Of a DNA stretch of 64,000 bases, positions 41,437-52,083 are shown piece after piece. This DNA comes from Opitutales bacterium (lineage in GTDB: Bacteria; Verrucomicrobiota; Verrucomicrobiia; Opitutales; Seribacteraceae), in the NCBI GenBank assembly GCA_029254745.1, contig JAQWWZ010000033.1, forward strand, positions 45,830 to 109,829, read 5' to 3'. How positions within the stretch are numbered: the first letter of the stretch is position 1; every line of letters begins with the position of its first letter. Position numbers and translations under genes: made by a program. The notes beneath the pieces were generated by a model. It worked only from the letters and a program-made list of their open reading frames with translations, was not told the origin of the DNA and did no database searches.

Positions 41437-44400
41437 TTAAGGAAATAAACTCCATTTATTTAAGTTGTAATCATACTTGATTGCCTTGTGGCCCTCGTCC
41501 AGTCTGCAAAAAATCCAACTTTTGCTTTCAGCCTCATAAAGAAAGCCTTCATTTGTTTCACCATCCCAATATAGGGAGCTCGACCAGTACCAATTTCCAT
41601 TTTGGCTACAGAACCAAAGTTCTTGGCTTTCCGGGTTTGGAGAAAACCATGACCATCCCCAAACCGTGTGAAATGACCAACCTGATGAGGTCGTTGCATA
41701 AACACCAATCCATTCTCGATTCCACTTTTTAGGTAGATCATTAAAATCAGTAGAGTTTCCTCCAAGATTCGGTTCAATAATGATGGTAGACTCCGCATGG
41801 GCAGTAAGACCTGAGCTGTCTGTAGCTAGGACTGAAAATTTGTGAGCACCAATCTTATTCTGAGGTGCAATTCCTGAAATTTTTAATTTATTATTTTCTG
41901 TAAATGTTGAGGATAGCCAATCTGGTAGTACGGGGTGAATTACAAATGGCTCGTTATCTGGATCAAATAAGTGGAGTACTATCTCAATTTCCTCAAATTG
42001 TTTGACGGTGTAATCCTGAGCTATCAATAGACGAGGTTGATATCTCGAACTATCTTTAACGAGTAACTTCTTATAGAAACTAAAGCGTTCGCCTTGCGAG
42101 CTTGAAAGATCGAAACTTACCACATAGCTAATATCCTCGTCGCTTTTAGGGGGTTGGCCTGTTAATGCCCCTGCCCCATCAGTATCAACATCTAAGTGCA
42201 ACCAGCTGGGAATACTCGAATTTTCTTCAAGAAAAATAGTGTCATGGATCCATGGACCAGTTGAGAAGTTAAAAGTAAAGAAGGAGTTTGCAGAAATTGA
42301 ATGAGGCAAATTGTGAGATATAGCGGGTATGTTTACAGGGGATCCAAGATTACCAATATACATTTCAGGAGTAGCAAATGAGTTTTGATTGGAATAAGTA
42401 AAAATAATATTATTCTGTCTAATCGGATTGATCGTTTCAATTTTCGCAATGTTTTGGTCCGTGGGATTAAAAATATCCTTGAGCCCCAAAGAAGCAGCAT
42501 CAAGTTTCGCGATGTAAGTACCCGGAGTATTACCATCACTCAGACTACTAACCATAAAGTATGGTGGTTTTGTATAAGTCGCAGAGAAAAGTAAGTCTCC
42601 TTCGCTATCTATTTCAAAATCTGTAAGCCTGTCTGTTCCCTCACCTCCAACGCTTACGAGAGCAATACATTCAAGGTTTAAATTGAATTTACCGATAAAA
42701 ACATCCAAGCCTGAGATTGATGAAATCTGATAGTCTTTTACTTTAATCGTCCCATCATATTCACCGGATAAAAAGAAAGCATTTTCTGCACTGTTATACC
42801 TGAGATATTTACTCTTTATGTACCCACTACTTGTAATAATAGCTATGCTCTCCTCATTCTCACCGCCCTTTAATTTCGAGATAAAAGATGATTTCCCTTC
42901 CCCGCTATAAACTTCATTCCCCCAATTAAATACCCCTTCAAAGTTACCTGCGACTATGGTATCATTGGTAAGTGAGGTATGCCCTATTATTTCATCCAGC
43001 CCCGATCCGCCAATAGTTCGAAAGCTTTTCAATTCATTCTTGTGGAGAAGAGCCAAAAAACCATCCTGGGAACCATTGGAAGAAAAAGAGCCTATATCCT
43101 TGTTAACATATGTACCCCAGATTTGACCGGAGATTATCAGAGATTCCTCTTTTGAGGAAACTTTTGAAGAAAAAATTTCTCGTTCTGACCCAAGAACTTC
43201 AACCAAGTTAGTCAATCCATCATTTGTTAATTCTGCGATAAAAACATTATGGCTATTGGAGGCAAAATACTTTTTGCCACCAATAAATAAGTCTTTCTTA
43301 AATGTTCCCGTTACCAATATTCCACCACTTTGAACTCGGGCTGCAGAACTGATCACGACTTCACTCGATGATTTAATTACAACCATTTTATCCAAGTCTA
43401 AATTAGGATTTGTGAGCAAAATAAAACCATACCGTAAGCCAAGCTTTTTTATGGTACTATTTTGGTAAGAAATGTCGGTAAGTGCATTGCCAATAATAAA
43501 CTTTTTTTGATTATCTAGTTCAATGATATCAATAATTTTTCCACTACCCAGGATAGTTCTTTGGGAATGAAAGCTAGGCAAGTTATCAGAGGAGACCAAA
43601 TTCGATTTCTTTTGAATTTGGTAATCGATAGTTAAGTCTGAGCGGGCACCATCCGTATCATATGCCCGAATGATTATATCACCAATGCCTTCAGTATTTG
43701 GTACTAAACCGGAAATAGTGGCTCTATCTGAGCCAATACTTTGAATGGATATAAATTGGGGTGCCCGTACAAGAGAAAATTCGGCAAAATTACGATTTTC
43801 CAAAATAATTTCTTGGCTGAAAAATTCGCCCCCGTTTAAAGCAAGATCACTGACTTCTTTAAATACAATGGGAAAATCGCTTTCAAATTTAATAAACATT
43901 AACTCGCCGGGGTCTGTTTTGTTAAGTTCGAGTGAAGAGTCTAGGATAACTCCTCCGTCAGATTCAAGCATGATTCCAATCGAACCATATTTATTTACTG
44001 CAAGTGATGTATTTTCTTCATTTCCATCTCCAATAATCGGCTCTTCCCATATTATTTCGCCATTCACTCCTTGTAGTTTTAGAATTGAAAGATCTTTCGG
44101 TTTTTTTCCTCCATTATCGGTTAAGCTATTTGTACTTTGGCTAAAGCTGATTAGCGATATGACATTACCAAAGGGCGTAAGTTCGATCGATTCCGTGCTA
44201 ACACCCTGCTTGGCATTCATTTCCTGTAACCACTTTACCTGAAAGTCAGATGTTAAGTGCATAATAACCGATGAGTTACCCTCAGAGTAACTTATCACCT
44301 CATTCTTGGGAATAATGCCCTCACCACCTGAGTTCATAGTCAATGAATGAGTAAAATCACAACTTAGATAGATCTCATTCTTATCAATTTTCAAATTTTT

Positions 44401-47400
44401 GCATTTATTGGAATGATCAGATTCAAAGCTTAGGTAAGACTTTATCTGCAAGAGTTGATCAAGCTGTAGAAATAAACCATAAGAACTGATGTCTGGTTTA
44501 ACCACATTTGTAGCTAGGGATACACCTAATTCATTGCATGCAATTCCACTAAGAATGTTATCCCCACTTTTACCAAACTTAGCATGGTATTGTATCTCTC
44601 CTATCGGATTCAAGGTAAGCAGGAAAATATCAAGGCTTTCGTCATGAGACTCGACAAAATCAGTATCATTCAGGTGAAGCTTTCCCCTAAAACTTCCCCC
44701 TAAAAGTATTTGAGAATCATTTGATACTTCAATTTGAAAGTGCTCTGCCTGATGGCTTGATTGAAATGTTTTTGTCCATAGTGTATCTCCATCTGTAGTT
44801 ATCTTACTAACAAAAAACGAATGAGGAGAATTACTGGATATGATTTTGCCTCCTATATTGAGGTTTCCAGCAAATATTCCTGAGCAATAAAGATGATCTC
44901 CACGATGTATTATTTTACCGAGCTTCGCTTCGTTTCCGCTGAGCTCTATTCTCCAATTCCATTTTTTTAATGCTGTGTCAAGTTCACCAATGAATAACTG
45001 GTTTGGTTGAATTTGAATTTGATCCGAAACTAAAGATGAATTGGTAGTTATTAAGTCATCTAAAAAGGTTCCTCCAATAAAAAAAGTGTCAGAGTCAGAT
45101 AAAAGAGCATGCAGAGAGCTTGAAGAATTTAAGTAGGTTGCATGAGAAAAATTGAGGGGGGATTTGTCGTAAAGCTGAACAATTCTAAAATCTCCCGAAG
45201 TATTCCCCTGATCATCAGATACCTCATAAATTAACTTAGTTACCCCTGAAGCATTGAAATCTATCTGTGGGGAAACACGAACCCTCTCAGTCAGATCTGC
45301 CCCTTGATGACTTGATGCAAAATACCCAGGTTCGTGATATTCGGCCTCCACTTTAAGGGAAATAAGCTTATCGCCAACCAGTTGAATAAAAGGTGGGATC
45401 ACATTAACTATTTCCACTGTGAATGTCTCACTTGTTTTCCTTCCATTTGAGGATACCACAGTGAAACTCACATCCATTAACCCAACCAAGGCTTTGGGTA
45501 CAGTCCCATTAATACGAATTTTATGGGAAGAAATTTTCTCTAAATTTAACCAGTCAGGCCCATCGGTAATAAAACTATCAAAGTCATTACCGGAATGTAC
45601 AATTTGGAAATCAACAGCGAGAAACTCATTTTGGGCAGCTGATATATAATCACCTCCGATAATTGTGGGGGGACTATCATCTTCAAGAATAATTATCGTT
45701 ATCAGTGTCTCGTCATACTTCTTGCCATCAGTCACACGGAGAACAAATGAGTCAGTACCACTTCCTGTGGAGTCAGGCAGGTAGGACAAACTTTCAACTA
45801 TGCCGTTATTCGCCTCTAATATAATCTGTCCAAATGTTGGTTCTTTTTGGCTATTCACTTCCCATGTAAGACGGTCACCTTCGGGATCGACCGCGGTTAA
45901 TTGGTTAAGGTTACCGGAAATAATCGTTCCCTTTTGAGAAAAGACCATGGTAATTTCATTACCAGATTGTATAACAGGTGCCTGGTTTGTCCCATTGATT
46001 TCCAGTGTGAGGTCAGTGGTGGCAAACGCCCCACTCTCATCAAGAACAGAGATAGTGATCGGGATGGATCTACCCTCAGCACCATCTGGGAGTGAACCAG
46101 AAAGAGTCATGCCATCTACAGCCTCTACCAAGCGCAAATTGTAATCGTCTCCCTTACTCCAATCGGGTGCAAAAAGCTTGTAGGATAATTCGCTCGAATC
46201 TTCATCTTCTGCCAAGATTGGGATAGTGAATTGGCCTCCTCCTTGAAATTGAAAAAACGTAGATGTGGGCTTGGTAAAATATGGCTCGTCTGGAATGGCA
46301 CGAAGGTACACTTCAACCTTTAGCTGAGAATTCCTTACACCATCCGATGCATTCAGGTAAAATGCGTCATAACCAAAAAGGTTTGCTGAAGGAGTGTAAT
46401 CATGAACCTGAGGTCGAACGCCTGTACCCCCTGCAACTAACGCACTTCCACTTTGTGGTTCCTTCCCCACGGACCAACTGATTTCTTGATTTGATTTCTC
46501 AGGGTCAGGATCGTAGCACAAAAAGTTTTGAGGGGCTACCCACCCCCTTTCACCAATTCCATCTTCATCCATAAATACCCGCACTTTCTTGATAGGAATA
46601 TTATTGGATGTGGAATAAAAAACAGGTGGGTAGTTGTCTACGCGTATTGTCAGATCAAAGGATTGCTCTATGACGGTTGTCCCATCAGTAGCTTCAAATT
46701 TAAACTTATACCTTCCTATGTCACTTGGCTTTGCAAGCCCAGAGAGAATCCCTTTTCCTGTTCCTGGTTCTGACACAAACTTCAACCAGGGTGGCAGGTT
46801 GCTCAAGCAGGTAATCTCAGGAGCAGTACTATCCGCGGTGTAAGCTTCCACTTCGTAATAATATTCACTTTCATCGTTCCAAGTAATGAAATCAGGGCGG
46901 TCACTGGGTGGGAGGGATAAAAAAATAGGAGCGTCATATATGTTATTTACAGTCACATTTATATCGATAAATGAGCTCTTTGGCACAGAATTGATTGCTC
47001 CATTATCGCTGATTTCGATTGTAAAAAAATCGACTCCGGAGAAATTAGAATCAGGTTGGTAAACTAGGTCCGTCCCGCCTGTATCAATTGACGCAGTCCC
47101 ATGAGATGCCTGCCCGGATATACCCCAGTGCAAATCCCCTGAAAGTGTATGATCATCTGTCACAGAAAAAGAGGGCGAGAGCCAAGTGCTTTGCTCATCC
47201 TCAGTCATTGTAATGGAAAACTCATCCTGCTCGATATCAGGGGGATAATTATCAACAAAGATATGTAATAATAGATCCTTCGAATCACTCAGTTGTGTCT
47301 CATCTATAACAGTAAAAGTAATATTTGCCTGCCCTTCGTCCAGATAGGAAGGACTGCCGCTCAAAGTTACAATACCAGTAGTCTGCAGCATAGAGTCGTC

Positions 47401-50400
47401 AATTTTAACCCAATCAGGCTTATTAACTGCGATAAATTGAAGATCAGAAAGCGTGTCCCCATCATGAACGATTATAGTTTCGTTTAGGTCTTCATCATCA
47501 GACAAAGAAATCGGGGCTGGGAAATCAAAAAAGCAAGGCCGGTCATCAACTGATTTTATAGTTACTCCAAAAGAAGCACTGTCTGAATTGATTCCATCAG
47601 TAAAAAGTAATGAGAAATCGTCAGAACCAGTATAATTCCCATCGGGTACATATTTAATGACTATTTCTTTTTCTACATTTATGGTAATGTCTAGGCTTCC
47701 ACTCTTTGGTGCTGAGTTTATCAAACTCGATATTTTTTGATTTTCAGGATCTATGATGAATGCGTTTTCACTTTCCCAAACCTCGTCCTCGTTGATAGAA
47801 AAGGTATTTTCATCTGGGAAAGAAAATAAAGGTGCGGTATTTTCTGATATGACTCGAATGGAAAAGGATTGGGTTGTACGGTTATCAAAATCATCCACCG
47901 CATCCAGTTCTATAGAGTACTCACCTTCCTGTCCGGCGGGCGGGATTCCTCGGAGGATAGCCTCTCCACTTTGAATATTTACAAGAGACAACCACGGAGG
48001 CAGGGGACCAACGGTACTAAGGGTAAGGGTTTGACCCACATCCCCATCCACAACATTTATTTGATACTCCCAGGGATATTCAACAATGGCGTCATTGTAA
48101 TGGGGGTAACTTTGGAAGGCTGGTGTATCCTCTGTTCCATTGACTACAACCGTGAATGAAACAGTATCGGTTGCATTGATGTCATTTTCTTCAGCAACTG
48201 AAACTGAAAAAACATCAATTCCAGAGAAATTACCATCAGGTGTGTAAGTAACCGCGGTGGCTCCTACCCCATTAACTAGGCTTACTTGACCATAGGATGG
48301 CATTTCAGAAGTGAACCAAGTAAAGCTCGTATCGCTCTCATCAGGATCAGTGGCGACAAGTGTAATCTCTACCCAGTCTGTAGGAAGTTGATCTTCATCC
48401 ATGTAATAGATCCGGTTAGCATTTCCCTGGATTTCAGGTGGCAGGTTATCCGGGATGACAAAGATCGAGTAGGACTGTTCCAGCCTGGCCCCAGAAGTAT
48501 CTTCTAGATATACGAACACAGTGCTTGCAAACCCATCGTTGTAATCTTCCCAAGATGGAGTGCCTGATATTGTTCTATTGTCCTCAGACAAAACCAGCCA
48601 ATTGGGTAAACCTCCAATCTCAAAAACTAGGAGGTCATTTTCATCAGGATCATAAATTTCAAATGTGTGAGAATATAGAATGCCTTCGCTTGCTTGATCC
48701 AAAGGAGTGGGCGATAAAATTTGGGGCGTGTCATTAACACTCTCTATAACAAAGGATACGGTAAAGTCCGTGAATTTAGGGACATTTACATCGTCATCAG
48801 AGATTCGAACTTGAAACGATCTTGATCCTGTTGAATGGGCAGTGGGAGTAAAAATTATAAATTCATTGGAGTTCTCGGTCTGATTGTCAAACTCCACCAC
48901 TCCATCAGATGGAGCTTGGATCAGAGAAAAGCTGATATTGTCACCATCAGGGTCATAAATCTCAACACCCTGCATCGATTCGAGCCAGCTATCACCGTCA
49001 AAGTCTTCAGTCAGCGTCAAACTGATACTGGACACGACTACGCCGTTAACAAGAATTTCCGGAGCATGATTACGTTTGTGGGTAATGAGAGAAAAAGTTT
49101 GCTCAGTGGGTGAGTCGCCTGAGCTATCATCACAGATGAGAGTAAAGGTGTAAGTACTCATATCAGCTGTTGCACTCACTGCCTCATCACTTGGCGTGCC
49201 CAATATCTTGAAAAGCCCGGTTTCGTTCTCTTGGATTAACTCCAAACCATCTGGAAGTTCGTCACCTTCTTTTATTTTAAGGATTAGCGAATCCCCGTCT
49301 CCATCCTCTACCTCTATGGTGGTATTAAAAGGTTCTCCTACCATCGAATGAGGTAGCCCATGAGGGTCGGAGTTTATATTAAGGAATATTGGCGTATCAT
49401 TGACGGCTGTAATGATAACTTCAACCTCTTGGCTTACGGCTAGGTTTTCGGTAACAAAATTGAGTAAAAAACTTTGGGTGCCATGGTTGTCTTGGTGAGG
49501 AGAAAATTGGAAAACTCCGGAACTATCATCTATTTCAGCAATACCTAATTGCTCTGTCTCTGATTCAATACTCCAAACCAAAGGATAATTAAAAGGGTGA
49601 CTCGCGTTAAAATCATAGATGAATTGCTCCGAATCTTCAGGGATTGTAAAAGAGGTTAGTGTATTGCTGTCAAGCTGGGGTAAAAGGGTTGGATGATCCA
49701 AGTCACTTGTCCATGCGGAATTAAAAAATGCTTGAAAACCACCACTTGCAGATACGGATGCACTCTCTTCAGGTGAACCTACAATGATCATGCCATCATT
49801 GGAAGCAATGGGTGCAAAGGTAGTCGTTCCCGCGAAAACACTCGACTGGTTCAAGTCAAGAGTAGACATTAAATTCCAATCAGATGATTCACCTGAATTT
49901 TTGTAGATGTATACCAGACCGTGTGTGCTCGAACCGGGAGAGCTCGAGATTAATAAATCCCCAATTGATTGAAGGTCAGTTGAAAAAAGTTGAGTCATGG
50001 TATTTTCCGGAGGTGATATTAAGGCAACCTCAGTCCAAACTCCTTCAATTTTTTCAAAGATATAGGTAACCCCTGTGTCCACTCCAACGCCATCACCCCT
50101 GAGTGCCCCGATAAAAATGAAATTATCAGATATACAGACTGCAGAACCAAATTGATCGTCTACTGAAAGTGAACTGGGGGTGAGCTTTTGCGATTCATTC
50201 CATATTCCTAAGCCGTCCATTTCAAAGATATACACCGCACCAGAATCTTCCCCATTAATATTATCTCCAGCATTGGGTGCGCCGATGACAAGTAAACTAT
50301 CATTAAGGTCGATGTCGTATCCAAAATAATCATTGCTTGTGCCATCACTTGCGCTAACTGATGCCTGAAAGGAGAGTGAATGATCAGTCTCATCTATATC

Positions 50401-51951
50401 ATAGAGAGAAACTTCACCATTACCTATCCCGGGTTGAAGAGTGCTTACAGCCAGCAAGTCACCAGTCATACTTAAACTGTAACCAAAAATATTTTGGGAT
50501 TCCGGAGTTTCACTGGTAATTTTTTGAATGAAAGAATAATTTCCATCCTCATCTTTGCTGTACAAAAAAACCGACCCCTCAAAGCTTGAGTCATTGGGTG
50601 CAGAGATGGCAAGTAAATCATTGGAGCACGATAAAGATGCACCAAACTGCATCTGGTTGTTTTGAAATTCCACAGGTGGAGCAATTTCCTGAGTCACTGC
50701 ATAAGATAGATCACTTGACCGGTTATAAATATATACACTGCCAACCAAAGAATTCTCACCTGGAGCACCCGCAACAATTTGATTCGATTGATTTACGACA
50801 AGAGAATATGAGAATTTCCCGTCTAATTCTGGAGTTGGTGCCTGAATGACTTGGCTTTTATCATAGGGCATGATTTCAAGAATACCAGATTTTGTATTTG
50901 ATTGGGGGTTGTAATAGTAGAAAATTTCTTTTTCCACCCCTTCATTCTTCGGGGAAAAAAGTAGGTAAGTATCTGGGCCGATACTGCCATTATTATAAAC
51001 AGTTGAACTCGATAAAATCGTACTGTCCAACTCAGTACTTAAAACTAACTCTTCACTTGAACTGTTTTTGAAAATGTAATGACAATGTGAAAAGAGTTGT
51101 ATTGTAGGGAAATTCTCATCATTCACGGAAAAAGACTGACCTGTTTCGTTCCAGTCAACATTGACAACTTGGTATTGAGATGCAGGGGAGAGAATGGAAA
51201 ACTCCTGATTCATTTGGGCATGATCAGAGCAGAAGTGATAGAGCGAATCATTATAGCCGGATGGTATATTTACTGTTATCCCCCCCCCGGTACCTGTTAG
51301 CGGACCACCGCTAACAAAAGAAGAGTCCATATCTCCAGAACTCTCTCCAATCATAAATGGGTGTGAGGCAGAAATATCCGCTGCGATAAATTCGTAAAAT
51401 CCACCCCGGGTGAGATTGAAAGTGGAGAAGTCGGTAGGCTGACCAGTTCCATCGGTAAACCGGTAAAATGGAAAGGTAGATTGCCCACCTGATACCAAGA
51501 AAGTAGAGGCCGGATTGGTAAGAATGACAAATTCCTGAACCATACTGGTGTGTTCAGTACAGAAAAAGTAAAGAGATCCATCAAAATCAGACGGAATACT
51601 CACTGTTATTTTCCCTCCGGTACCAGTCAGGGACTCCCCACTTACAATGGAAGATTCCATATCACCATAACTTTCTCCAATCATAAACGGGTGATTATTG
51701 GAAACCTGTACCGAGGAAAACACATATGTGTTGCCTCGGTAAAGAGGAAGAGATGAAAAATCTACTAACTCTCCATCGCTGTTGGTAAAGTTGTAATAGG
51801 GTGAGCTAAGTTGTCCATCGCTTACTGTAAAGTAAGAATCTGTGAAGTTACTTTGTCCGTAAACACCCAAGCATAAAGTTACAAAAGCAAAAGGAAACAA
51901 TCGCAAAGCAATTATCCGGAATGAATAACAAACTTTTTGCAGCGATTGCAT
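41437..51951 (-). CDS. Giant secreted multidomain surface protein (cupredoxin-like, FG-GAP, cadherin/Ig-like repeats)
   Basis: A 3504-aa protein with a Sec signal peptide (residues 1-32, hydrophobic core LRLFPFAFVTLCLGVYG). Domains in order: two cupredoxin-like units with His/Cys/His/Met sets (H87, C131, H134, M137; H197, C241, H244, M247) and a degenerate third (~260-365). Next comes an FG-GAP propeller (~370-790, blades such as LLVIGAPNAGDNINGEDSGA). A long run of cadherin/Ig-like repeats (~800-2180, recurring SFTVVVNGTEDTPAF, LTAVDPEGDRLTWEVN, D-P-D-x-N calcium-type motifs) and a DUF5011-like unit (~2184-2257) follow. Then come SBBP-like repeats (~2270-2980), further Ig-like units, and a Trp-rich C-terminus (last ~95 residues, WGWSWFSPNPESQELWFCSQ). 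The gene converges with dxs. Adhesive or binding function is inferred. Confidence 0.85.
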   Translation of the reverse strand: MQSLQKVCYSFRIIALRLFPFAFVTLCLGVYGQSNFTDSYFTVSDGQLSSPYYNFTNSDGELVDFSSLPLYRGNTYVFSSVQVSNNHPFMIGESYGDMESSIVSGESLTGTGGKITVSIPSDFDGSLYFFCTEHTSMVQEFVILTNPASTFLVSGGQSTFPFYRFTDGTGQPTDFSTFNLTRGGFYEFIAADISASHPFMIGESSGDMDSSFVSGGPLTGTGGGITVNIPSGYNDSLYHFCSDHAQMNQEFSILSPASQYQVVNVDWNETGQSFSVNDENFPTIQLFSHCHYIFKNSSSEELVLSTELDSTILSSSTVYNNGSIGPDTYLLFSPKNEGVEKEIFYYYNPQSNTKSGILEIMPYDKSQVIQAPTPELDGKFSYSLVVNQSNQIVAGAPGENSLVGSVYIYNRSSDLSYAVTQEIAPPVEFQNNQMQFGASLSCSNDLLAISAPNDSSFEGSVFLYSKDEDGNYSFIQKITSETPESQNIFGYSLSMTGDLLAVSTLQPGIGNGEVSLYDIDETDHSLSFQASVSASDGTSNDYFGYDIDLNDSLLVIGAPNAGDNINGEDSGAVYIFEMDGLGIWNESQKLTPSSLSVDDQFGSAVCISDNFIFIGALRGDGVGVDTGVTYIFEKIEGVWTEVALISPPENTMTQLFSTDLQSIGDLLISSSPGSSTHGLVYIYKNSGESSDWNLMSTLDLNQSSVFAGTTTFAPIASNDGMIIVGSPEESASVSASGGFQAFFNSAWTSDLDHPTLLPQLDSNTLTSFTIPEDSEQFIYDFNASHPFNYPLVWSIESETEQLGIAEIDDSSGVFQFSPHQDNHGTQSFLLNFVTENLAVSQEVEVIITAVNDTPIFLNINSDPHGLPHSMVGEPFNTTIEVEDGDGDSLILKIKEGDELPDGLELIQENETGLFKILGTPSDEAVSATADMSTYTFTLICDDSSGDSPTEQTFSLITHKRNHAPEILVNGVVVSSISLTLTEDFDGDSWLESMQGVEIYDPDGDNISFSLIQAPSDGVVEFDNQTENSNEFIIFTPTAHSTGSRSFQVRISDDDVNVPKFTDFTVSFVIESVNDTPQILSPTPLDQASEGILYSHTFEIYDPDENDLLVFEIGGLPNWLVLSEDNRTISGTPSWEDYNDGFASTVFVYLEDTSGARLEQSYSIFVIPDNLPPEIQGNANRIYYMDEDQLPTDWVEITLVATDPDESDTSFTWFTSEMPSYGQVSLVNGVGATAVTYTPDGNFSGIDVFSVSVAEENDINATDTVSFTVVVNGTEDTPAFQSYPHYNDAIVEYPWEYQINVVDGDVGQTLTLSTVGPLPPWLSLVNIQSGEAILRGIPPAGQEGEYSIELDAVDDFDNRTTQSFSIRVISENTAPLFSFPDENTFSINEDEVWESENAFIIDPENQKISSLINSAPKSGSLDITINVEKEIVIKYVPDGNYTGSDDFSLLFTDGINSDSASFGVTIKSVDDRPCFFDFPAPISLSDDEDLNETIIVHDGDTLSDLQFIAVNKPDWVKIDDSMLQTTGIVTLSGSPSYLDEGQANITFTVIDETQLSDSKDLLLHIFVDNYPPDIEQDEFSITMTEDEQSTWLSPSFSVTDDHTLSGDLHWGISGQASHGTASIDTGGTDLVYQPDSNFSGVDFFTIEISDNGAINSVPKSSFIDINVTVNNIYDAPIFLSLPPSDRPDFITWNDESEYYYEVEAYTADSTAPEITCLSNLPPWLKFVSEPGTGKGILSGLAKPSDIGRYKFKFEATDGTTVIEQSFDLTIRVDNYPPVFYSTSNNIPIKKVRVFMDEDGIGERGWVAPQNFLCYDPDPEKSNQEISWSVGKEPQSGSALVAGGTGVRPQVHDYTPSANLFGYDAFYLNASDGVRNSQLKVEVYLRAIPDEPYFTKPTSTFFQFQGGGQFTIPILAEDEDSSELSYKLFAPDWSKGDDYNLRLVEAVDGMTLSGSLPDGAEGRSIPITISVLDESGAFATTDLTLEINGTNQAPVIQSGNEITMVFSQKGTIISGNLNQLTAVDPEGDRLTWEVNSQKEPTFGQIILEANNGIVESLSYLPDSTGSGTDSFVLRVTDGKKYDETLITIIILEDDSPPTIIGGDYISAAQNEFLAVDFQIVHSGNDFDSFITDGPDWLNLEKISSHKIRINGTVPKALVGLMDVSFTVVSSNGRKTSETFTVEIVNVIPPFIQLVGDKLISLKVEAEYHEPGYFASSHQGADLTERVRVSPQIDFNASGVTKLIYEVSDDQGNTSGDFRIVQLYDKSPLNFSHATYLNSSSSLHALLSDSDTFFIGGTFLDDLITTNSSLVSDQIQIQPNQLFIGELDTALKKWNWRIELSGNEAKLGKIIHRGDHLYCSGIFAGNLNIGGKIISSNSPHSFFVSKITTDGDTLWTKTFQSSHQAEHFQIEVSNDSQILLGGSFRGKLHLNDTDFVESHDESLDIFLLTLNPIGEIQYHAKFGKSGDNILSGIACNELGVSLATNVVKPDISSYGLFLQLDQLLQIKSYLSFESDHSNKCKNLKIDKNEIYLSCDFTHSLTMNSGGEGIIPKNEVISYSEGNSSVIMHLTSDFQVKWLQEMNAKQGVSTESIELTPFGNVISLISFSQSTNSLTDNGGKKPKDLSILKLQGVNGEIIWEEPIIGDGNEENTSLAVNKYGSIGIMLESDGGVILDSSLELNKTDPGELMFIKFESDFPIVFKEVSDLALNGGEFFSQEIILENRNFAEFSLVRAPQFISIQSIGSDRATISGLVPNTEGIGDIIIRAYDTDGARSDLTIDYQIQKKSNLVSSDNLPSFHSQRTILGSGKIIDIIELDNQKKFIIGNALTDISYQNSTIKKLGLRYGFILLTNPNLDLDKMVVIKSSSEVVISSAARVQSGGILVTGTFKKDLFIGGKKYFASNSHNVFIAELTNDGLTNLVEVLGSEREIFSSKVSSKEESLIISGQIWGTYVNKDIGSFSSNGSQDGFLALLHKNELKSFRTIGGSGLDEIIGHTSLTNDTIVAGNFEGVFNWGNEVYSGEGKSSFISKLKGGENEESIAIITSSGYIKSKYLRYNSAENAFFLSGEYDGTIKVKDYQISSISGLDVFIGKFNLNLECIALVSVGGEGTDRLTDFEIDSEGDLLFSATYTKPPYFMVSSLSDGNTPGTYIAKLDAASLGLKDIFNPTDQNIAKIETINPIRQNNIIFTYSNQNSFATPEMYIGNLGSPVNIPAISHNLPHSISANSFFTFNFSTGPWIHDTIFLEENSSIPSWLHLDVDTDGAGALTGQPPKSDEDISYVVSFDLSSSQGERFSFYKKLLVKDSSRYQPRLLIAQDYTVKQFEEIEIVLHLFDPDNEPFVIHPVLPDWLSSTFTENNKLKISGIAPQNKIGAHKFSVLATDSSGLTAHAESTIIIEPNLGGNSTDFNDLPKKWNREWIGVYATTSSGWSFHTVWGWSWFSPNPESQELWFCSQNGNWYWSSSLYWDGETNEGFLYEAESKSWIFCRLDEGHKAIKYDYNLNKWSLFP

Positions 51952-52083
51952 GGATAAACAATCAACTAAGATGATTACATTTGCAAAGCTTTTAGAAGCT
52001 AGAGCTAAACATCTAATTCAAGAAAACATTAGATAAGAAAAAACCATGGAAGATCAGAACACCTGCAAAGTAGGTATGGTCGA

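Noticed and set aside
41481..51756. Numerous plus-strand ORFs of 60-165 codons across the giant gene
   Set aside because: They are shadows of one continuous 3504-codon frame with coherent domains and have no ribosome binding sites or family resemblance.
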